A stretch of 64,000 bases of DNA from Deinococcus piscis (GCF_014653275.1 NZ_BNAL01000008.1:1-64000), one strand, 5' to 3'. Positions 18,131 to 27,160 are shown, counted from the stretch's first letter. Numbers and translations are program-made. Notes: generated from the sequence alone by a model not told the origin.

Positions 18131-20377
18131 TTAACTTGCTGCTTTCCCCCTCACCTCCAGCCGCAGCTCGCCGCCCTTGACTCCCACCTTCACCGCGCCG
18201 CCCCCGCGCAGCTCTCCGAACAGCAGCGCGTCGGCCAGCGGGCGCGAAAGCCGCTCCTCTATCACCCGGCTGAGGGGACGTGCGCCCAGCGCCGGGTCGT
18301 AGCCCAGCTCGCCCAGGCGGGCGCGGGCAGCGGGGGAGACACTCAGGCGCACGCCTTTTTCGCCCAGGCGCTCTCTCAGCTCGGCCACGAACTTGTCCAC
18401 CACCTGCCCCATCACCTCCGGGGCCAGCGGGCGGAAGTACAGCACGGCGTCCAGCCGGTTGCGGAACTCTGGCGTAAAGGCGCGCTTCACGGCAGCGTCC
18501 TGCTGCCCCTGGGCGCTGCGTGCTCCAAAGCCCACCAGCCCACTCGCGGCCTCGGCGGCGCCCGCATTGGTCGTAAAGATGATGATGCAGCCGCGTGCGT
18601 CTACCTTCTTGCCAGTGTGGTCGGTCAGCGTGCCGTAGTCCATCAGCTGCAAAAAGAGGTTGTACACGTCCGGGTGCGCCTTTTCGATTTCGTCGAACAG
18701 CAGCACCGAGTGGGGGTCTTTGCTGACCGCATCGGTGAGTAGCCCACCCTGGTCAAAGCCCACGTAGCCGGGAGGAGCACCAATCAGGCGCGCCGCAGAG
18801 TGGCTTTCTTGATACTCCGACATATCAAAGCGGGTCAGCGTCAGCCCCAGCCGCTCGGCCAGCGCACGGGCCAGTTCGGTCTTGCCGACGCCCGTAGGCC
18901 CCGCAAACAGAAATGCGCCCTGCACTTTGTCCCCTGCGCGCAGACCGGCGCGGGCCAGCTTGACCGCGTGACTGACCGCCTGCACGGCTTCGTCCTGGCC
19001 GTAGACGCGGGCTTTCAGGTCAGCTTCCAGCGTGGCGAGGCTGCGGGTTTCGTCGGCGCTGACTGTGCCCAGCGGTATGCGTGCTATCCGCGAGACTGTC
19101 GCTTCGATGTCAGCCACACCGATTTCGCCGCCCTCGCCCCGGCTGGACCGCGCCGCCCCCGCCTCATCCAGCACGTCAATCGCCTTGTCGGGTAGGAAGC
19201 GGTCTTTGAGGTGGCGTACGCTGAGGCGCACCGCCGCTTCCAGGGCCGCATCCGTATAGCTGACCCCGTGGTGCTCGGCGTAGGAGCCGCTCAGGCCCCG
19301 GATGATATCCAGCGCCTCGGCTTCGCTGGGCTCTGGCACCGTCACTGTGCCGAAGCGCCGCCACAGCGCCCGGTCCGCTTCCAGGTGGCGCAGTTCGGCG
19401 GGGGTGGTGGCCCCCAGCACCCGCAGGCCGCCCCCCTGCGCGTTCTGGCCCCGTGCCAGGGCAGGTTTGAGCAGTCCCGCCGCATCCATGCTGCCGCCCT
19501 CAGTGCGTCCGGCACCCACCAGCATGTGCAGCTCGTCTATGAACAGGACCGCGTTTTGGTCTTCCAGCTCGCGCAGCAAGGCTCCAAGCCGTTCCTCAAA
19601 ATCGCCCCGGTAGCGGGTGCCCGCTGTCAGTGCGCCCAGGTCCAGCGCGTACACGTTGGCCCCCTGCAAAAAGGGCGGCACGTCCCCGCTCGCCACGCGC
19701 TGCGCCAAGCCTTCAGCCAGGGCGGTCTTGCCCACACCGGGTTCACCCACCAGAACCGGGTTGTTCTTTTGCCGCCGTGCGAGGATGTGCAGCGTGCGCT
19801 CCAGTTCCGCCGCCCGCCCAATCAGGGGATCGAAGCGGCCTGCCCGCGCCCCGGCAGTCAGGTCGTCTGTGTAGGCGTCCAGCGCGGAGGCTGGCGCTTG
19901 AGCGGCTTCTGCTGGCCCGCCCGCTCCCGCCCCAGTGGCCCGAATTCCGCCTGCCAGACCGTGGGACAGATAGTCCAGCACCGCCAGGCGGGTCACGCCC
20001 TGGGTTTCGAGCGTCCAGCGCGCAAAGCTGTCTTCTTCTTCCAGTAGCTCGGCCAGCACCCGCGCCCCGGTGGCCTGCTCATGGCCCTTGCCACTGGCGT
20101 GCAGTTGCAGCACCGCGCCCTGCACAGCCCGGTGAAAGCCTGCGCTGAAGTCGCGTACTTCGTCGGCTCCCTCGACCACCTCAAATGACTTGAGCACGCC
20201 TTCAAGGTCGTCACGGAGGCGGCCCAGGTCCACGCCCAGCGCGTGAAAAGCTCCCACCGCGTCGGGGTCGTGGGTCAGGGCCAGCAGCAGATGCTCCGGC
20301 GTGACGTACTCGTGCCCAGCTTGCCGGGCGTAGTCGGCGGCCCGGCCAATGCTGACCTGCAAGGCGTCGGAAATCAC
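18131..20377 (-). CDS. clpA: ClpA, ATPase subunit of the ClpAP protease
   Basis: 748 residues. AAA+ unfoldase that feeds substrates, including SsrA-tagged and N-degron proteins, into ClpP. Clp-N repeats occupy residues 1-140 (AGHEYVTPEHLLLALTHD); D1 Walker A GEPGVGKTA near 211 and Walker B VLFIDELHML; D2 Walker A GPTGVGKTELA and Walker B VLLFDEIEKAHPDVYN. No middle coiled-coil domain is present, so it is ClpA rather than ClpB/ClpC. The start is GTG at 20377, where MISDALQVSIGRAADYARQ matches family N-termini; it overlaps the TGA of a predicted 15-residue leader peptide. The adaptor gene clpS lies two genes upstream. Confidence 0.95.
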   Translation of the reverse strand: MISDALQVSIGRAADYARQAGHEYVTPEHLLLALTHDPDAVGAFHALGVDLGRLRDDLEGVLKSFEVVEGADEVRDFSAGFHRAVQGAVLQLHASGKGHEQATGARVLAELLEEEDSFARWTLETQGVTRLAVLDYLSHGLAGGIRATGAGAGGPAEAAQAPASALDAYTDDLTAGARAGRFDPLIGRAAELERTLHILARRQKNNPVLVGEPGVGKTALAEGLAQRVASGDVPPFLQGANVYALDLGALTAGTRYRGDFEERLGALLRELEDQNAVLFIDELHMLVGAGRTEGGSMDAAGLLKPALARGQNAQGGGLRVLGATTPAELRHLEADRALWRRFGTVTVPEPSEAEALDIIRGLSGSYAEHHGVSYTDAALEAAVRLSVRHLKDRFLPDKAIDVLDEAGAARSSRGEGGEIGVADIEATVSRIARIPLGTVSADETRSLATLEADLKARVYGQDEAVQAVSHAVKLARAGLRAGDKVQGAFLFAGPTGVGKTELARALAERLGLTLTRFDMSEYQESHSAARLIGAPPGYVGFDQGGLLTDAVSKDPHSVLLFDEIEKAHPDVYNLFLQLMDYGTLTDHTGKKVDARGCIIIFTTNAGAAEAASGLVGFGARSAQGQQDAAVKRAFTPEFRNRLDAVLYFRPLAPEVMGQVVDKFVAELRERLGEKGVRLSVSPAARARLGELGYDPALGARPLSRVIEERLSRPLADALLFGELRGGGAVKVGVKGGELRLEVRGKAAS

Positions 20378-20421
20378 AGCGTGCGCGTCCGTGGTCCAGG
20401 CTGCGGGGTGAACAGGTTCAT
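20374..20421 (-). CDS. Predicted 15-residue leader peptide of clpA
   Basis: ATG at 20421 with TAGACT exactly 7 nt upstream, the same spacing as at other leaderless starts. It encodes MNLFTPQPGPRTRTL and stops with TGA overlapping the clpA GTG (GTGA). The sequence is Pro- and Arg-rich, a type that can slow ribosomes. I infer that clpA is translated by coupling to this peptide; peptide production is not proven. Confidence 0.45.
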   Translation of the reverse strand: MNLFTPQPGPRTRTL

Positions 20422-20428
20422 GCTGATG

Positions 20429-20434
20429 AGTCTA
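20429..20434 (-). promoter_or_regulatory. -10 element of the clpA transcript
   Basis: TAGACT on the minus strand. It would start the RNA at the leader-peptide ATG (20421), 44 nt ahead of clpA. Confidence 0.5.
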
Positions 20435-20548
20435 CCGGCAGGAGGGGAAAAAGCACGGGCAGACGCTTCCATTTCCGCTCCTGTTCTGCGTATTTCATTT
20501 GCCTTGTTCGCCAAAAGGATGGGGCTGGAGCATCTTTGGTCAGCTACC

Positions 20549-21538
20549 TTAGCGGCGGCCACCCCCGGCGTTGGGGTTGTCCTGCCACCATTTCACGGTG
20601 TCCTCGACAGTTTGGCTGATGGGCCGCACCGAATACCCCAGTTCGGTGCGGGCCTTGCTCCAGTCCACGCGGTAAGGGGCCATCAAGGTTTCGAGGCTGT
20701 ACGGGGTCAGCAGTGCGCGTACGCCCCGGCGCTTGCTGTCCCACAGGGCCACCTCGGCCAGCTTGCGGGCGATGGGCAGCGGAATCATCGTGACTTTGGC
20801 GCGGCCATGCACGCGCTGCATCACCTGCTGCGCCATCGCCCGCATTTCTATCCACTCGTTGCCCAGCAGGTACACCTCACCGCGCCGGCCCTGCTCCAGC
20901 ACCAGGCGCAGTCCCTCGGCCACGTCGCGCACATCCACGAAATCGTAGCCGCCGGGCAGCATCATGGTGGAAGGCTTGAGGGTCCACTCCCGGATATTGG
21001 TGCCCACTTCGCTGCGCTTGAAGTCGAATGGCCCGAACACACCGCTGGGCGCGGCCACCACAGTGTCCAGCTCGGCGGCGGCGTCCAGCACCAGGCGGGT
21101 TGCCGCCGACTTGGTGCGCTCGTAGGGAGCGGCAGTCTGCGGCGCGAGGGGAGCCCGTTCGTCCAGCAGCGGGCCGGTGGGCCAGGCAAAGGCATGAACA
21201 CTGCCCACGTACAGCAGCCGCTCCACCTGAGCAGCCTTGCTCGCGGCGATAATGTTGCGTGTGCCTTCCACATTGACGCGCTGAATCACGTCATCTGGAG
21301 CGTCTCCGATGCTGACCAGTGAAGCGAGGTGCATCACCCTCTTCACGCCCGCAAAGGCGGCGGGCAGCATGTCAGGCCGGGTGATGTCCGCCTCGACAAT
21401 GTCCACGTCCAGCCCGGCCAGCGGTGTGCGGTCCTCGCCGGGCAGCACCATGGCGCGAATGCCGGTGTAGCCGCGCTCCAGCAGGTGGCGAATCAGAACA
21501 TTTCCAAGGTGGCCGGCGGCCCCAGTAATCAGCAGCAT
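20549..21538 (-). CDS. NAD(P)-dependent epimerase/dehydratase (extended SDR)
   Basis: 329 residues. Rossmann motif TGAAGHLGNVLIRHLL at residues 5-20, DITRPD acidic segment, HLASLVSIGD, and the catalytic pair in YERTK preceded by SVHAFA. Extended SDRs of this type act on nucleotide sugars, steroid-like alcohols or dihydroflavonol-like substrates; the substrate cannot be told. It sits between clpS and clpA on the same strand, 35 bp after clpS, with no promoter of its own seen, so co-transcription with clpS is likely. Confidence 0.85.
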   Translation of the reverse strand: MLLITGAAGHLGNVLIRHLLERGYTGIRAMVLPGEDRTPLAGLDVDIVEADITRPDMLPAAFAGVKRVMHLASLVSIGDAPDDVIQRVNVEGTRNIIAASKAAQVERLLYVGSVHAFAWPTGPLLDERAPLAPQTAAPYERTKSAATRLVLDAAAELDTVVAAPSGVFGPFDFKRSEVGTNIREWTLKPSTMMLPGGYDFVDVRDVAEGLRLVLEQGRRGEVYLLGNEWIEMRAMAQQVMQRVHGRAKVTMIPLPIARKLAEVALWDSKRRGVRALLTPYSLETLMAPYRVDWSKARTELGYSVRPISQTVEDTVKWWQDNPNAGGGRR

Positions 21539-21573
21539 TAAACGATTATTAACCGGCCAGCTCTACACAACTC

Positions 21574-21897
21574 TCACAGCGGGCCTTCATCTTCAGGTTC
21601 AGCCACCAGCCGAAGTGGGAACCCGCCAGCCCGCGCCTCGGCGGTGACCTGCGCCACCTTGGTTTCAGCGATGTCGCGGGTATAGACGCCCGCCACACCC
21701 TGGCCCTTGTGATGCACCGCCAGCATGATCACCTGCGCCTCGGCCTCAGATTTGTGGAAGTGCCCCATCAGCACCTCCACCACGAATTCCATCGGGGTGT
21801 AGTCGTCGTTGAGCAGCAGCACCCGCCACAGCCGGGGCCGCTCGGTGCGGGTGCGTTCCAGCGTTTGGGTGCGGGAGGCCGTGTCAGGACGGGTCAT
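21574..21897 (-). CDS. clpS: ClpS, N-end rule adaptor of ClpAP
   Basis: 107 residues from the ATG at 21897. Binds N-degrons and the ClpA N-domain. Signatures: VLLLNDDYTPMEFVVEVL (the conserved NDD-TPM loop), HHKGQGVAGVYTRDIAETK, and a short flexible N-terminal tail. An open frame extends 20 codons upstream, but TAGACT 7 nt before 21897 marks the start as leaderless. The partner clpA is 1.2 kb downstream, separated by the SDR gene. Confidence 0.95.
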   Translation of the reverse strand: MTRPDTASRTQTLERTRTERPRLWRVLLLNDDYTPMEFVVEVLMGHFHKSEAEAQVIMLAVHHKGQGVAGVYTRDIAETKVAQVTAEARAGGFPLRLVAEPEDEGPL

Positions 21898-21904
21898 GTT
21901 TCCC

Positions 21905-21910
21905 AGTCTA
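21905..21910 (-). promoter_or_regulatory. Leaderless -10 element of clpS
   Basis: TAGACT on the minus strand, 7 nt before the ATG at 21897; identical hexamer and spacing to the clpA leader. Confidence 0.6.
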
Positions 21911-22039
21911 GGGCAGCGTGGAGAATGACGTTTCATGCCACTAGCTGCGCCCGTCAACTCTTATGCTGCGCGGCGCTTTGCCTCTGCGTCGCTTGCCCAA
22001 TACATCCTTTTCCTTGCAGCCTCCGTCACTGGCCGCCTC

Positions 22040-23080
22040 TCAGTAGTGTTCTCTAAGCCACCGCGCCCAGTTGTCCCACAAGAACCCGGCGCGGTGCTCT
22101 GCCGGCAGGGTCTGGGCCAGCTGGTGGAGATCTGGATAACGCTCCAGCCCGGCAGGCAGCTGTTCGGTGCCGAATCCACCGTCAAAGTCAGACCCCAGGG
22201 CCACCCGCTCCCAGCCGATCAGTCCGGCGATATGCCGGGCATGTTCGCTCAGCTCCTGAAGGGGCACCCGTTCCTGCCCAGTTCGCCAGCCCGCACGAAT
22301 AAAGAAGTTGGCCGGCACCACGCCCACCACACCTCCGCGCTCCCCGATGGCGCGGATCATGTCGTCAGAGAGCAGCCGGTTGGAGTCAATAAAGTGCCGG
22401 GCGTTGGAGTGGGTGGCAATCACGCGGGTGCCGTATGGAAGGGCGTCCCAGAAGGCGGCATCGTCAAGGTGCGAGGCGTCCAGAGTCAAGTTCAGGTCGG
22501 CCATCGCTTGCAGCAACGCATGTCCAGCCTCAGTCAGGCCCCCCGGCTCGCCTGTGCCGCCCGCGTAGCGGGTGCCGCGCCACGCTGGACCAATCAGCCG
22601 GACTCCCTGCTCTGCCCAAAAGGGTAAGTCGTCCGCGCCGCGCACTGGGTCGGCGCCTTCCATCAGCAAGGCCACGCCGAGGGGCAGGTCCGCCCCCGCT
22701 TCCCAGTCATTCAGGTGGGCCATCAGGGCGGTGCGGTTGGGCAGCAGCCGGATCAGTCCTGCGTCCTGCCAGCGGTGATACCAGTCCAGGCTGCGCAAGG
22801 CTTCCTGGCGTGCGCCTTCGGTATCGGTGTAGCCGCCGGGCGTATAGGGCCACGCACCTCCCTTGCGGGCAAAGAGGGTGCCGAAGCAGAGGCCCAGTCC
22901 TGCGGCCTGGAGTTCGCCAAAAGTGACGCTAGGCGTCTGTGGAGCTTCGCCAGGTACGCCGGTAAAGAGTGGGAGGCGGCGCAGCTCGTCTAGGCTTAGC
23001 GCAGGGTCGCGGCCCTCTAGGGCACCCAGGGCCAGGTCCAGATGTCCATCAATCAGTCTGTGGGCTGGGGTCTGCGTCAT
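22040..23080 (-). CDS. Membrane (renal) dipeptidase family M19
   Basis: 346 residues. Zinc dipeptidase fold: HLDLALGA (HxD ligand pair at residues 13-15), GADP with the bridging Glu segment LLMEGADPVRG, SHLDDAAF and THSNARHF carrying His ligands, and ALGSDFDGGFG near the C-terminus. M19 enzymes hydrolyse dipeptides, including D-amino-acid ones. No signal peptide, so cytoplasmic. The start overlaps the acetyltransferase gene by 32 bp and has a TATGCT hexamer 5 nt upstream. Confidence 0.9.
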   Translation of the reverse strand: MTQTPAHRLIDGHLDLALGALEGRDPALSLDELRRLPLFTGVPGEAPQTPSVTFGELQAAGLGLCFGTLFARKGGAWPYTPGGYTDTEGARQEALRSLDWYHRWQDAGLIRLLPNRTALMAHLNDWEAGADLPLGVALLMEGADPVRGADDLPFWAEQGVRLIGPAWRGTRYAGGTGEPGGLTEAGHALLQAMADLNLTLDASHLDDAAFWDALPYGTRVIATHSNARHFIDSNRLLSDDMIRAIGERGGVVGVVPANFFIRAGWRTGQERVPLQELSEHARHIAGLIGWERVALGSDFDGGFGTEQLPAGLERYPDLHQLAQTLPAEHRAGFLWDNWARWLREHY

Positions 23081-23603
23081 GCTTCAGCATAGGCTCTGCG
23101 CCAAGGTCCAACCACATTGCATGTGACCTGACCAGCTCTCCATCTATGCACATCGCGTTTGGTTCGGTGCCCCAGACCTCGAAGCCCAGCGAGCGGTACA
23201 GCCCCAGCGCGGCGGCCTGGGTTTCCATCACGTCCAGGTGCAGGCTACGCACTCCCGGCAGCTCGCGGGCATAGGCAATGGCCGCTGTGAGCAGCGCCCG
23301 CCCCACGCCCCGGCCCTGGGCGCGGTCCAGCACACCCATCCCGAAGATGTCGGCGCGGTGCCGAGAGCGTGGGCCTTGTTCGCGTACCAGCGTGCAGATG
23401 CCGACCAATTCCCCGCCGTCCCACACCCCAAAAGTTACATTTTCTGGGTCGGGCCTGAGCCGCTCGGCGATGGCGTCCAGCGGGCGCTCAGCGAATTCCT
23501 CGGCAGTGGTCAGAAAGGCGGCGGGCGCTTCCCGTAGCATCTGGAGGCGGGCGACGCGGAAGTCCTCGGCGTCGGCAGGGGTCAGGGGGCGGAGTTCGGT
23601 CAT
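23049..23603 (-). CDS. GNAT N-acetyltransferase
   Basis: 184 residues. Standard GNAT fold: DFRVARLQMLREAPAAF at the N-terminus, GICTLVREQG beta-4, acetyl-CoA loop RAQGRGVGRALL, then LGLYRSLGFEVWG. It resembles the YtmI/PhnO-type small-molecule acetyltransferases. TACCCT lies 5 nt before the ATG. It overlaps the dipeptidase gene downstream by 32 bp. Substrate unknown. Confidence 0.84.
   Translation of the reverse strand: MTELRPLTPADAEDFRVARLQMLREAPAAFLTTAEEFAERPLDAIAERLRPDPENVTFGVWDGGELVGICTLVREQGPRSRHRADIFGMGVLDRAQGRGVGRALLTAAIAYARELPGVRSLHLDVMETQAAALGLYRSLGFEVWGTEPNAMCIDGELVRSHAMWLDLGAEPMLKHDADPSPQTD
23086..23091 (-). promoter_or_regulatory. -10 element of the M19 dipeptidase gene
   Basis: TATGCT on the minus strand, 5 nt before the ATG at 23080; it lies inside the end of the upstream gene. 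Confidence 0.45.
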
Positions 23604-23608
23604 GGCTC

Positions 23609-23614
23609 AGGGTA
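23609..23614 (-). promoter_or_regulatory. -10 element of the acetyltransferase gene
   Basis: TACCCT on the minus strand, 5 nt before the ATG at 23603. Confidence 0.4.
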
Positions 23615-23889
23615 ACTGGACTGCCCACGTGTGGGTATTCGCCAAATGGCTTATTCGCTGCCCGCTGAGGTGCAGCCACACTTCCGAACTTTTCCGCCCT
23701 GCTTGGAGCAGTTGGGAAAAAAGCGCCTCATCTGTTTGCCGAGGTTTTTTTGGCGAACAAACTAAGGACAATACACCGCGCAGGACGGAACCTGGAGCGG
23801 GTGGCGGAAGCGGAGCGCTGCCCAGCGTCGTTTTGGAGAATGGCTCCACGCTCCTTCTTTAGAGGGATGCTGGCCCCCAGATGCACTTC
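23615..23889 (+). other. Intergenic region between divergent promoters
   Basis: No gene supported. It contains several A- and T-runs (ggttttttt near 23743 and gggaaaaaag near 23715) and an 80-codon minus-strand frame without family features or promoter, which I did not accept. Confidence 0.4.
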
Positions 23890-23895
23890 TAGGCT
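23890..23895 (+). promoter_or_regulatory. Leaderless -10 element of the DoxX gene
   Basis: TAGGCT, 6 nt before the ATG at 23902. Confidence 0.6.
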
Positions 23896-23901
23896 AGGGA
23901 C

Positions 23902-24366
23902 ATGATCACTTCCACAACTTCTTGGGTGGACCGGCCTCAGGGCTGGCTGGCCACCTGGCAGGCCACCCGGCTGGCTCTGCCCTTTACCTGGCTGACCCGC
24001 GTGCTCCTGTGGTTGGCTTTTTTGCCGTCAGGTTGGGTCAAGCTGCTGGGGCAGCCGTTTACCGTGCTGCCGCCCAGCGACCCGGTGGGCTATTTTTTTG
24101 ATGCGTTGCTGCGGACGGGCCTCTATTACCAGTTTATTGGGGCCGCGCAGCTGCTGGCTGGCCTTCTGATTCTGATTCCGCGCACAGCGGCGGTGGGGGC
24201 CATTTTGTACCTGTGCCTGATCACCAACATTTTTGTGATTACAGTCAGCCTGGATTTCGAGGGGACGCCGGTCATCACCGGCCTGATGCTGTTGGCGGCG
24301 CTGTACTTGCTGGCCTGGGAGTATCCGCGCTGGCGCAGCTTGTTGGAACCGGCCCGCTCAGCCTGA
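23902..24366 (+). CDS. DoxX-like membrane protein
   Basis: 154 residues with four membrane helices (about 28-45, 68-85, 92-112, 120-140). Pattern of the DoxX/SURF4 family: first-helix FLPSGWVKLLG, then YYQFIGAAQLLAGLLILIPRTAAVGAILYL. DoxX proteins are linked to quinol oxidation and redox homeostasis, but the function here is unknown. The gene runs convergent with, and overlaps by 9 bp, a membrane-protein gene. Confidence 0.8.
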   Translation: MITSTTSWVDRPQGWLATWQATRLALPFTWLTRVLLWLAFLPSGWVKLLGQPFTVLPPSDPVGYFFDALLRTGLYYQFIGAAQLLAGLLILIPRTAAVGAILYLCLITNIFVITVSLDFEGTPVITGLMLLAALYLLAWEYPRWRSLLEPARSA

Positions 24367-25053
24367 AGCGTCGTTTGGCCCGGTCAGGCGCACTGCTTGC
24401 AGCGACAGCAGGGTGGCGATGACATCCAGCAGGCCCGACAGGCCGTAGACCAGTTGGTCTGCCTGGGACAGGCTCACGCTGAAGCCCGTGATGGGCACCA
24501 CATTGATCACAGTCATGCCGAGCGCCAGGGCCGCCGAGAGGTTCAGCCAGTCGGCCAGCTGCCACTTGGCGCTGCTCCCTTCAGCCGGGCCAAGGTCAGA
24601 CCAGCGCAGCAGCCAGAAAAACCCCATGTAGCTGGCGATGATGCTGGCTCCCCAGATGGTCATCAGGGCGGTGAGGGCCACCGGGTGCGCCTGCGAGGTG
24701 CCACCTGCCAGGGCCAGGGCGGTGATGCCCCACAGCACGCCCCGGAAGCTGGTCAGCAGGGGAAAAGTCAGGGTGAGCGCCTGCCGGACCCGGTCCAGGT
24801 ATTCACCCTGAGCGACGCCCCGCCCCAGGGTGAGGCGGCCCAGCAGCAGCGCCCACCACAGCGTTAGTATGCCGGTCAAAAAGTGGTGCCCGGCGTCCAG
24901 CCAGCCGCTGACAGGATTGGGGAGGTCTTTGCTGAGCACATACCCGGCCACCAGAAACAGCGCGAGCACCTGCGCCCCCAGCGCGGCCAGGGCTGCCGTG
25001 CGCCATCCGGTGGGTGCCCCCTGCCCGCTGCTGACCGGCTGGCCTGCACTCAC
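24358..25053 (-). CDS. Polytopic membrane protein of unknown family
   Basis: 231 residues with about six or seven hydrophobic helices and few charged residues. GTG start 2 bp after the gatB stop, so it is the downstream member of a gatB operon. I do not recognise a family; motifs visible are GHHFLTGILTLWWALLLGRL and SFRGVLWGITALALAGG. The His pair in the second helix could bind a cofactor, but this is speculation. Confidence 0.7.
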   Translation of the reverse strand: MSAGQPVSSGQGAPTGWRTAALAALGAQVLALFLVAGYVLSKDLPNPVSGWLDAGHHFLTGILTLWWALLLGRLTLGRGVAQGEYLDRVRQALTLTFPLLTSFRGVLWGITALALAGGTSQAHPVALTALMTIWGASIIASYMGFFWLLRWSDLGPAEGSSAKWQLADWLNLSAALALGMTVINVVPITGFSVSLSQADQLVYGLSGLLDVIATLLSLQAVRLTGPNDASG

Positions 25054-25055
25054 CT

Positions 25056-26501
25056 TCAGCCCTCCAGCCGCTGGCGGAGCAGTTCGCGCACCTGGCCGGG
25101 GTTGGCCTTGCCGCCAGTGGCTTTCATCACCGCGCCGAACAGGGCGTTGACGGCTTTCTGGTTGCCGCCACGCACCTGGGCCACGGTGTCCGGGTCGGCA
25201 GCAATCGCGGCGTCTACGGCGGCCTCCAGTTCGCCTGCGTTCGCCTGCCCCAGCAGGCCCCGGCTCCCGGCCAGAGCGCGTGGCGCGTGGCCCTGCACCA
25301 CGTCCGGCAGCAGGTCCTTGGCGCTGCGCCCGGTCAGGTCGCCGCTTTCAACCAGGGCCACCAGCTCGGCCAGGTGCTCAGGCCTGAGCGCAGTGTCCTT
25401 GAGGGCCACGCCTTCATCCAGTACGCCGGGCACTTCGCTCAGCAGCCAGTTGGCCAGCTTCTGGATAGGCGCGTTGCCTGCGTCCAGCGCCGCGTCCAGC
25501 AGGCGGCTGAGGTGGACGTCCATGCTCACCGTGCGGGCGTCGGACTCGCGCAGGCCAGCCGCGAGGTAGCGCTCCAGCTTCTGCGCGGGCAGTTCCGGCA
25601 TCCGCGAGCGCACTTCAGCCGCCCACTCAGGCGTAATGTGCAGCTCCGGCAGGTCCGGCTCGGCCATATAGCGGTAGTCGGCCTCGCCCTCTTTGGTCCG
25701 CATCAGGAAAGTCTTGCCGCCCCCCTCGTCCCAGCCCAGCGTGTCCTGGGTAATCGGCTCACCGGCAGCCAGCTTGCGGGCCTGGCGCTGCCACTCGTAC
25801 GTGATGGCCCGCTCCACGCTGCGGAACGAGTTGAGGTTTTTCACCTCGACCTTGGTGCCCCACGGCTCACCGGGCTTATGCAGGCTGATGTTCACATCAC
25901 AGCGCATCTGTCCGTCTTCAGGGCTGGCCTGGCTGACGCCCAGGGCGCGGGCAATCGCCTGCACCGTTTCGAGAAAAGTGCGGGCGTGTGTGCCTGAGAG
26001 GATGTCCGGCTCGGTGACCATCTCGATCAGGGGCGTGCCGGCGCGGTTCAGGTCCAGCTCCGAGTAGGGCGCGTAAGCGGGGTGCAGCAGCTTGCCCGCG
26101 TCTTCTTCTAGGTGGGCGCGGGTGATGCCCACTCGCCCGCCTTCCACGTCCAAGTACCCGCCGTGCGCCACAGGCTTGTCCCACTGCGACAGCTGAAAGT
26201 TCTTGGCCGAATCGGGATAAAAGTAGTGCTTGCGGTGAAACTGCGTCGTGCCCTCAACGGTGCAGTTCAGGCCCAGGCCGAAGCGCAGCGCCAGCTCCAG
26301 TGCCTCGGCATTCAGCACCGGCAGCGTACCGGGTAGGCCCAGGCTGACCGGGTCGGTGAAGCTGTTGGGTTGACTGCCGTGGTAGTCGGCGGGGCAGGAG
26401 CTGAGCAGCTTGGAGTGGGTACTCAGTTGCAAGTGGACTTCCAGCCCAATCACGGCCTGGTAGCCGGTCTGCTGAAAGAGGGAGCTTTGAGTGCCGGTCA
26501 T
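25056..26501 (-). CDS. gatB: GatB, Asp-tRNA(Asn)/Glu-tRNA(Gln) amidotransferase subunit B
   Basis: 481 residues from the ATG at 26501. GatB is the kinase/tRNA-binding subunit of GatCAB, which converts mischarged tRNAs; in Deinococcus it mainly makes Asn-tRNA. Signatures: [30 protein letters not shown], the metal-binding HRKHYFYPD, and the C-terminal YqeY-like domain ([17 protein letters not shown]). The open frame extends 77 codons upstream with no similarity; TACACT 7 nt before 26501 supports the shorter form. gatA and gatC are not adjacent. Confidence 0.95.
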   Translation of the reverse strand: MTGTQSSLFQQTGYQAVIGLEVHLQLSTHSKLLSSCPADYHGSQPNSFTDPVSLGLPGTLPVLNAEALELALRFGLGLNCTVEGTTQFHRKHYFYPDSAKNFQLSQWDKPVAHGGYLDVEGGRVGITRAHLEEDAGKLLHPAYAPYSELDLNRAGTPLIEMVTEPDILSGTHARTFLETVQAIARALGVSQASPEDGQMRCDVNISLHKPGEPWGTKVEVKNLNSFRSVERAITYEWQRQARKLAAGEPITQDTLGWDEGGGKTFLMRTKEGEADYRYMAEPDLPELHITPEWAAEVRSRMPELPAQKLERYLAAGLRESDARTVSMDVHLSRLLDAALDAGNAPIQKLANWLLSEVPGVLDEGVALKDTALRPEHLAELVALVESGDLTGRSAKDLLPDVVQGHAPRALAGSRGLLGQANAGELEAAVDAAIAADPDTVAQVRGGNQKAVNALFGAVMKATGGKANPGQVRELLRQRLEG

Positions 26502-26508
26502 GTCCAGC

Positions 26509-26514
26509 AGTGTA
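26509..26514 (-). promoter_or_regulatory. Leaderless -10 element of gatB
   Basis: TACACT on the minus strand, 7 nt before the ATG. A TTGGGC hexamer lies 18 nt further upstream as a possible -35. Confidence 0.6.
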
Positions 26515-26585
26515 CGGCAGGGGGCCAGAAGGGCCCAAGGTGCGCCCCCGCAGCCAGGGCAGAGCGGATGCCTGGACGCGGGCGC

Positions 26586-26616
26586 AAAAAAGCAGGCCCC
26601 CAGCCGGGATCGGGGG
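26586..26616 (-). terminator. Rho-independent terminator of the small secreted repeat protein gene
   Basis: On the minus strand CCCCC/GGGGG with a 10-nt loop, 5 nt, then TTTTTT. It follows the stop at 26648 by about 30 nt. Confidence 0.75.
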
Positions 26617-26647
26617 TGTGACGAGACGGGGTAGGACAGCCCAGTGC

Positions 26648-27148
26648 TTATTTCCAGTTCACGCACTGACCCTGCTGACGGCCACTGACCGTGTTGTTGT
26701 AAAAGGAATAGGTCCAGCGGTTGTTGTCGCATTCCAGGTCGCCGCCCACCGCGTTCACCGCAAAGGCCAGGCGGCCCCGGTTGCCCTCAAATTCCACGTC
26801 GCCGCGCACGCGGTTGTTGCGCAGCTGGCCGCCCTGCCCGCCTTCCAGGCTGACATCACCCTGAATCAAGGTGCCGCTGACATTGGCCTGGGCGTAGTCC
26901 TTGCCTTCTATATCGCCGGTCACGGTGGAGTTGCGCAGCAGCAGCCGCGCGCCGCTTCCCAGCTTGACATCGCCCTCAATGCGGCTGTTGAGCACCGTGC
27001 AGCTGGCTCCGGGGCGCACCTGCAAGTCGCCGCGCACGGTTCGGCTGTTCAGCGTACCCGCGCAGTTCACGCTGTCGGCCAGGGCTGTCGGCAGCGCCAG
27101 GGCAGCGCTGAGGGTCAGGAGTGTCGGCAAAGGGCGCAGTTGTGTCAT
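26648..27148 (-). CDS. Small secreted protein with repeated GD[VIL] strands
   Basis: 166 residues with a signal peptide ([11 protein letters not shown]). The mature part repeats a short unit about every 18-24 residues: [50 protein letters not shown], each preceded by an asparagine- or serine-containing turn. This is the pattern of a right-handed beta-helix or polymer-adhesin solenoid. Three Cys residues suggest a disulfide. I do not recognise a named family. The gene has its own promoter (TAGCCT) and terminator, so it is a single-gene unit. Confidence 0.75.
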   Translation of the reverse strand: MTQLRPLPTLLTLSAALALPTALADSVNCAGTLNSRTVRGDLQVRPGASCTVLNSRIEGDVKLGSGARLLLRNSTVTGDIEGKDYAQANVSGTLIQGDVSLEGGQGGQLRNNRVRGDVEFEGNRGRLAFAVNAVGGDLECDNNRWTYSFYNNTVSGRQQGQCVNWK

Positions 27149-27154
27149 GCGTTC

Positions 27155-27160
27155 AGGCTA
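27155..27160 (-). promoter_or_regulatory. Leaderless -10 element of the secreted repeat protein gene
   Basis: TAGCCT on the minus strand, 6 nt before the ATG at 27148. Confidence 0.6.

Noticed and set aside
23607..23849. 80-codon minus-strand frame
   Set aside because: No start signals and no recognisable protein features; it lies over a promoter region.
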